From positions 13,094,174 to 13,158,173 of the forward strand of contig NC_037272.1 in assembly GCF_000002425.4 (NCBI RefSeq): DNA of 64,000 nucleotides. The letters are read 5' to 3'. Position 1 is the stretch's first letter. Every line of letters starts with the position of its first letter. Below, in pieces: positions 58,356 to 64,000 of the stretch. The DNA comes from Physcomitrium patens. Its lineage: Eukaryota; Streptophyta; Bryopsida; Funariales; Funariaceae. The notes under the pieces were generated by a model. The model made no database searches, was not told where the DNA came from, and saw nothing but the letters and a program-made list of their open reading frames with translations. The translations under genes were made by a program, and so were the position numbers.

Positions 58356-60189
58356 GGCTAACATAAATTATGGTTTGAAGAAAAGATCCACATAAAAAAG
58401 AATAGATACTAAAATCTTAAAGTCAAGAAATTTCTTAGATTTTTTGATTAATTTTACTTTTTTGAAATTTTAGCAAATTTACTTAAAAATAAGGAATAAG
58501 AGGTATAAGTTGGAAGATGGAACCTAGGAAGAAGACACAAAAAGAGGCAACTTCTAAAGTTCTTTTGCAAAGTTATTGTCAAGGAATAAATAGAGTCTTA
58601 ATATATCTTCTTTTTTTTTTCAATCCAAAAATTATATTTCAAATGTTTAGTTTGGAATCAATTAAAGAAAAGTCGTATGTTGAAATTTCTTTAACACATA
58701 TTAGATTGGTTGAAAATACTGCCAAATAAGTTTTTTTTAATATGTTTAATTTTTTTGGAAAGAATAATTTATATAATAAAACTTTGTTGATAAATGTATA
58801 GTAGGAAATTTCTTCACTGTCTTAGTATAAATAGGCAAGAAAAAAAAAGAGCTTAGGCTCTTTGCTATATCAATATAAAATCTTTTTTTATACTAAAATT
58901 ATTTAGGGTCATTCCTATACATGATATTTTTTTATATCAATTAAAATAAAAAATAGTCTTATTTGAGATGATACTCAAGTAAGTATTTTTTTAAAGTTGT
59001 TTTTATTTTTTTTCTTTCCATGTCAAAATTTGCTTTAAACATGTTATAAGTTGAAGAGCCAATAAGTAAAATCTTTTATGGAAATTGATACTATAAAATC
59101 GCTTTTTAAGTTGAATAGTATTTCCATAGTTATATAGATGCATCATTCTACTAAATCTAGATAATCCAAGATATTTTTATTTGTAAATTTTTTTGTAGTA
59201 ATTATCATAAATACTAAACAAAAATTTAAATAAATTGAAATCTAATAATTAAACAAAAAACCTCTACCTTTATCATCAAAAGGCTTTTTTTTTTTTTTTT
59301 TTTTTTTTAATCCCATATAAATTAAATTTAGAAGATAGAATAAGAGAAGGAAGATTGAAATTCAAATCTTTCAATTTATTTTTAGAAATTAATTAAGAGA
59401 GATAAGAATAAATACTTCTTTCTCTTCTAATAAGGCATAAAAGAGAATCTTTATCCACCCTTATATCAATTAATTCTTTGGCAGAATTAAGGGATTTGCT
59501 TATTGTAATTCTTAAAGACTTACAAGTAGCTCCCATGTCCCATAATTTCTCAATATTTAAATAGACTAGAGATGATAATCCATCAATATACATAGAGAGG
59601 TTCATGGAAATTTTCATGATGTCTTTAATAACTAATTCAAGTTATTATTCCATGTAAGTATTTAACACTTTAAAAGATGGAGCTTACAAATGGTATAGAA
59701 ACCATTCTTCAAAACCTGTAAAAATTGAGACATATCCATAAGATTATTTTTTAAAATATTTAGATAAAAAATAAGGCAAATTAATGCCCTTACAATTCTT
59801 TCTTCTTTGAGGCAATGAAAATGGGAAGAGATTTTTCAAATACATTTGATGATTTGCATTTTTAATAATTTGATTATAAATTAAAATAAATCTTTATTAT
59901 TTTGGATTCTATTCTAGTCAAAATGATTTAATTCTCTAATGATTCTAGTAATTCTTTCTAAGCATTTGATTTATGTCCAAAGAGCCTAATAAATTTCCAA
60001 TTGTAAGCTAAATAAATTCCTTCTTTAGGTGATTTGTTCAAATTCATAACTATTAATTAATATAAAAATTAATTATTTAAAATTTCTTCTTATTTCTTCA
60101 TAAAAGAACTTAAATTATCTAGCTAATTAAACTTATATTCAAACAACCATAAATACCAATATAAACATTTAAATAATTCAACAACATTA
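58091..60189. other. AT-rich DNA with poly-T runs, no gene
   Basis: A T29 run at 58327-58355 and a T24 run at 59285-59308. A weak block near 58505-58560 (GAAGATGGAACC, AAAGAGGCAACTTC) recalls 15435-15505. No coding motif. Confidence 0.5.
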
Positions 60190-60480
60190 CAATTAAAATA
60201 ATTTTTTTATATGATTTTAATTTTAATTTGTTTTAGTATTAATCATCATTCAAATTTAAAACTTTTTTTAAGAATAATTTTTTATTTACAAATTAGAATA
60301 ATTTTTCATCTACAAATAAAAATTTATCTATTTTAAATAATTTTTTATTTATCAAAATTCATCCAATTTGACCTAGTTTCATCTATATATTTTTTTTATC
60401 CAATAGAATTCAATTTCATCATCAATTTTTATCCACATAATTTATCCATAATAATTAATTAATTAACTTATAATATCATC
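60190..60480 (-). repeat. K-type AT-rich dispersed repeat, inverted copy
   Basis: AAATTCATC-rich stretch that reads as the reverse complement of 57230-57450. Confidence 0.35.
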
Positions 60481-61444
60481 CAATTAAGAACCAAAGGTGG
60501 TTGGTACTTCTAAACCTATTGCCACACAACCTTCACACTTTAATGTATCATAACTGATTGCAAGCTTTAAATTAAATTCAATTTTTTTTATTAGAAAAAA
60601 GATTTGAAGATGTATCATCTTCCAAATTTGACTTTAAAATTTGGTTGTATGACTCAAAAATTACTCCTTAAAGTTGGTGCTTCAATTTGGTAAGATAGTA
60701 GACTATCTTCTACAAAATTGAGTGCCATGGCTTTGTCCTTGATTATCTTTTAGTAAATCCAAGCTTATTGAAATTCTAATTCTAAATGGCACCTTCTTTC
60801 AAATTTTGAGCCCTTACATTGCTTCAATTGTCTTAATTTTGTCTTCTAAAATTGTGCCTTCACTTGGTCACTTGAATTCAAAGGCATCAAACTTCGTTCT
60901 ATAAAAATCAATACTTCTATTATTCTTTTACTCAAATATGATTAATTTTTAATTTTTTAAAATCTATATTTTATCAATTCTCTAACAAAATATTTCTTAA
61001 GGCTTTATAACTTTTGAGCAATGAAGAAGAGCCTTTCAAAATAGAACTACCCAATTATAAATGTAACATACTATCTTTTACTAAATTAGAAGTTTCTTTG
61101 TCATAAAAAATTCAAATTCTAAGATTTTTTTGTTTAGAGAACCGCAAAAAAAAGTTCTACTTTTATTTAAAATTTTAAAAACTTATTCCAAAAACTAAAA
61201 GAGACAAATTAAAACAACTAGTTGCTTATAAAATCTACAAAAGAATTGGCATAGCTTAATCCATCAACAAAAAGAAGAAAGAGAAAGAGGCCTTAGCTAC
61301 CCAACCTTTTTATATAAGCATTTGAAGTCCTAAGAGTGGCAGCTTCATCTCTATCATTAAGATCCCATAAACTCAATCAAGATCTATGGTTTTCAAAGCC
61401 CTTTAAATCTAAATCCAATTTTAGGATTGAAAGCCCTTATAAAT

Positions 61445-61493
<49 letters not shown>

Positions 61494-63229
61494 ACATTTG
61501 ATAAAATTAATATCACCATTATATTTAAAATATATTTTTATTCTAAAATTTTCTCAATATTCTAGTAATCCTAAGAAATTAGGAGAATGCTAAAAATCAG
61601 TGCTTTCTTTTGAGAATAAAAGCTTGAACCTATCCAATAGAAGAAGCAAGGAAAAAAAATTAATATAAATAAATAAAATAACTTAGAACTAAAAATTAAT
61701 ATAATGTAATCTTTTTTGTATGAGAAGAAATTTAATTTCAAGCTTTTAGGACTTATATATCATTTAAGTTATTATAATTGCTAATTCTTGCATTAATAAT
61801 AATTTTTCTTCATCTAAAATCTTCTAAACTAACCTTCACCTAATAGTTGCAATTTGGCACTCTTATGCATCTTTTTGTTCTAAAACAACCAAGGAATTAA
61901 TTTAATTATTTACATTGATTTGTAGGAATTCATCTCACATAAAATATCTTTAATAATTTCTTCATTCAATGATTCAATAGTCAGGGGATGATCAAAGAGA
62001 TTCTTAAAAGAAAACTAAATAATTAGAAGACGCCAAGAAGATAGCCCAAGTCATTGAAGATATTAACAAGAAATAAGAAAAAATATGAAAAAAGGATGAT
62101 TATAGGATCCTAAGTTTTATCTCTATTCATACCTAAAATATAGATAATTTCCAAAAAAAACTTGTATAAGGCTATAGGAAACTAATTCTAAGCCATAAAT
62201 CAGTATCCATTACTTTTAGTGGTTATATTATTTTTCAACTTCTCTAAATTAACATACCTTGGAGATAGAAATAAATGGAATGATAGATTAAAGAATGAAG
62301 TTCTTCAAAGCCATTGGAGATTTTAAAACAACTTAGAGTGAGTCATGGAATTGATTCACTAGTGAGTGTTAGTACAAAAAATGCACTTATGGTACTTAAA
62401 GTTACTAGTTTAGTAAGTTAGTGTAGGAGTTTTGAGATAAATAGCAAAATAAAAAACAATACTAGTTGCAAGAATGGATTTCTTGTATAATTTTCTTTGA
62501 GAAGGGATTTCAAATTAAATATCTTCTCTTTAGATTAATTAATAGAAATTTATGATTTTATAATAGTAGTTTAATCATCATAAAGTGTTTAATTAGACTA
62601 ATAGTTAAATGAAGCCTTTGATATAAATCAATTCAAAAAAATAAAAATAAATAAAAATTAAAAAAAGAAGAAGAAAAAGAAAAAAGAAGAAGAAAATACC
62701 TTACCTATTTGGAATTCCAAAATAACAGTGAGATTCTAAAAATTTGAGAAAGAACTCTAGGATCTAGAAAAATACACCTCAAGCCTCATTTTTGCCTCTT
62801 TTCCATAGTTTTTTTTTAGGTTGAAAGCTTCATTTTGTTGGTAGTGTTACAATTTGAGCCACTGCAAATTTTCTTTTGTTTTTTGTTGCTGATTTTTTTT
62901 ATCACCTTCTGAGATTTGACAGCAGAATAAGAGATTATTATCGGATAATTACTATAGTCAAGACTATGTTAAAATCAGAGATTGTTCAGTCACAATTTTT
63001 ATGTTGCCAAAATCATTGATGGATTAAGTGATTAGAAGGAAGATTGTTAGTTTTCTTGTAACTTTGAGATTGTCAGGCACTGCTTGCTTGGAACTTGGAA
63101 TCAGCTATATTGACCACTGTGCTTCAATACAAGTTGGAAGTAATGCTTTTGATAGTAATTCTTGGACAAATAGAGAGGATCAGTTAGGCATGCTTCTTAC
63201 ATCTTAAAAAATAATATTACAGCTACTGC
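60481..63229. other. AT-rich DNA, no gene
   Basis: No open frame of substance and no family motif. A (TA)n(TG)n microsatellite is at 61450-61494. A purine-rich AAGAAGAAG stretch is at about 62660-62695. Confidence 0.5.
61450..61494. repeat. (TA)n(TG)n microsatellite
   Basis: About 17 TA units followed by TG units. Confidence 0.9.
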
Positions 63230-63596
63230 CTTACAATTAATACCAACAATTTTGAAATGGATGACTCAGATTGGATAAAAAATTAGTCTATTACGAATTT
63301 AAGATTAATTAAATGAATTAAAATTATGATTAAGTTATTTTGGATGAATAGTTAAATTTAGATGAATAATTTAAATTGGATGAAAATATGTAGATGAAAT
63401 TTTATGCTTAGATGAAATATTATACTTAAATAAAAACTTATTCAAGGATCAATGTTTTTGATGGATGAATTTTAATTTAAAAATATAATATAATATAATA
63501 TAATATAAAAAATTAATAAAAATATTAATCACATAAATAATTTTTTTAATGCATGAATTTTAGGAGTGACTTATTAATATAATTAGGAGTTGGTGG
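63230..63596 (+). repeat. K-type AT-rich dispersed repeat, copy 3
   Basis: GATGAAT-rich stretch ending in the block GTGACTTATTAATATAATTAG, aligned with 14130-14170. Cut by the LTR at 63597. Confidence 0.4.
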
Positions 63597-64000
63597 TATC
63601 ACGGACATACATATTTATTTTAATATTTACCTATATGATTAAGTAGAAGTAGGTAAAAATAAATTTATTTTAATATATTTTTTAGAAAAGCTTCTTAGAA
63701 GCTTCATAAACATTGCTTTGATTTTACATGTGTTTATAGTTGATTGATAGGTTAAAAACTTGATCAACAAGTTAATCACGTGTTGATAGTTTAGAGAAAA
63801 AGCTAACTATGTGGCATACATATAGAAAACTTGTCTTACAAGTTAAGATAAGTGTCTTACAAAGTCAATACGTTTTGGAGGTCTTATAGGATATTGATAC
63901 ATAGCTCCTAGTTTAGAGTATATATGGAGGCAAGAGTGAAGCCTTCTTCACTCTTGTCAATGCTTTTCTAGTCCTTAGTCTTGTTTCAAGACTTTCTAGT
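63597..64000 (+). repeat. Chromovirus LTR, start, running off the window
   Basis: Begins TATCACGGACATA (TGTCACGG with one G-to-A) and follows the D LTR to just past the TATA box and hairpin (near 63930-63960). Includes the two GAAGCTTC-like dyads near 63688-63710. Whether it is a solo LTR or the 5' LTR of a further element cannot be seen. Confidence 0.8.

Noticed and set aside
61336..61593. 85-residue ORF over a TA/TG microsatellite
   Set aside because: Ile-Tyr repeats are encoded by the microsatellite; no other coding signal.

Overview
The window is plant nuclear DNA, most likely from a moss. It is AT-rich, packed with nested LTR retrotransposons, and carries degenerate plant-type telomere motifs (TTTAGGG). 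Its commonest elements are Ty3/gypsy chromoviruses of the Sushi/Tcn1 type, with a PEG10-like gag, pol in the -1 frame and a C-terminal chromodomain. From general knowledge that type is typical of fungi, vertebrates, mosses and lycophytes rather than seed plants. The species cannot be named from the sequence. I find no intact host gene, rRNA, tRNA or CRISPR array.

Layout. 1-1825: end of gypsy element A (integrase tail, 3' LTR), inserted in chromovirus B (1826-4621, minus), itself inserted in the older, divergent chromovirus F (4622-11480, plus). F is also cut by a J-type LTR (5400-6651) and an A-type LTR (7872-9175). 11601-13029: another solo A-type LTR. 13034-16329: AT-rich relics. 16330-16964 and 31519-32570: two halves of a decayed minus-strand gag (G), split by element C (16970-31513, TSD GTGTA). 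C is an internally deleted gypsy element. It holds a solo A-type LTR (20695-22210) in its protease gene and chromovirus D (24285-31231, TSD CAGTA) in its 3' LTR; D holds a J-type LTR (26436-27696). 32597-33305: truncated A-type LTR. 33450-34990: RNase H-integrase relic H. About 36410-44700: an island of visibly higher GC with microsatellites and no recognised gene. 45862-52234: E, the youngest chromovirus (552-bp LTRs with 3 differences, TSD TGGTC). 52240-64000: relic chromovirus LTRs, an old A-type LTR (54645-56216), AT-rich K-type repeats, and the start of another chromovirus LTR at 63597.

How the parts work together. Chromoviruses B, D, E and F share one plan: LTR, a tRNA-iMet-like primer site set 20 nt inside the LTR (B, E), gag with one CCHC knuckle, -1 frame pol (protease, RT, RNase H, integrase, chromodomain), a separate third ORF of about 140 codons, polypurine tract, LTR. 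The third ORF is seen in D, E, the divergent F and a relic at 53395-53575, and I recognise no family for it; it is the best candidate for something undescribed. The LTRs also carry heat-shock-element-like arrays and a hairpin just after the TATA box.

Nearly every stop codon separating the copies from an open frame can be explained by C-to-T (or G-to-A) change at CAA, CAG, CGA or TGG. That fits decay of cytosine-methylated, silenced DNA. Every coding region listed is therefore a pseudogene or fragment.
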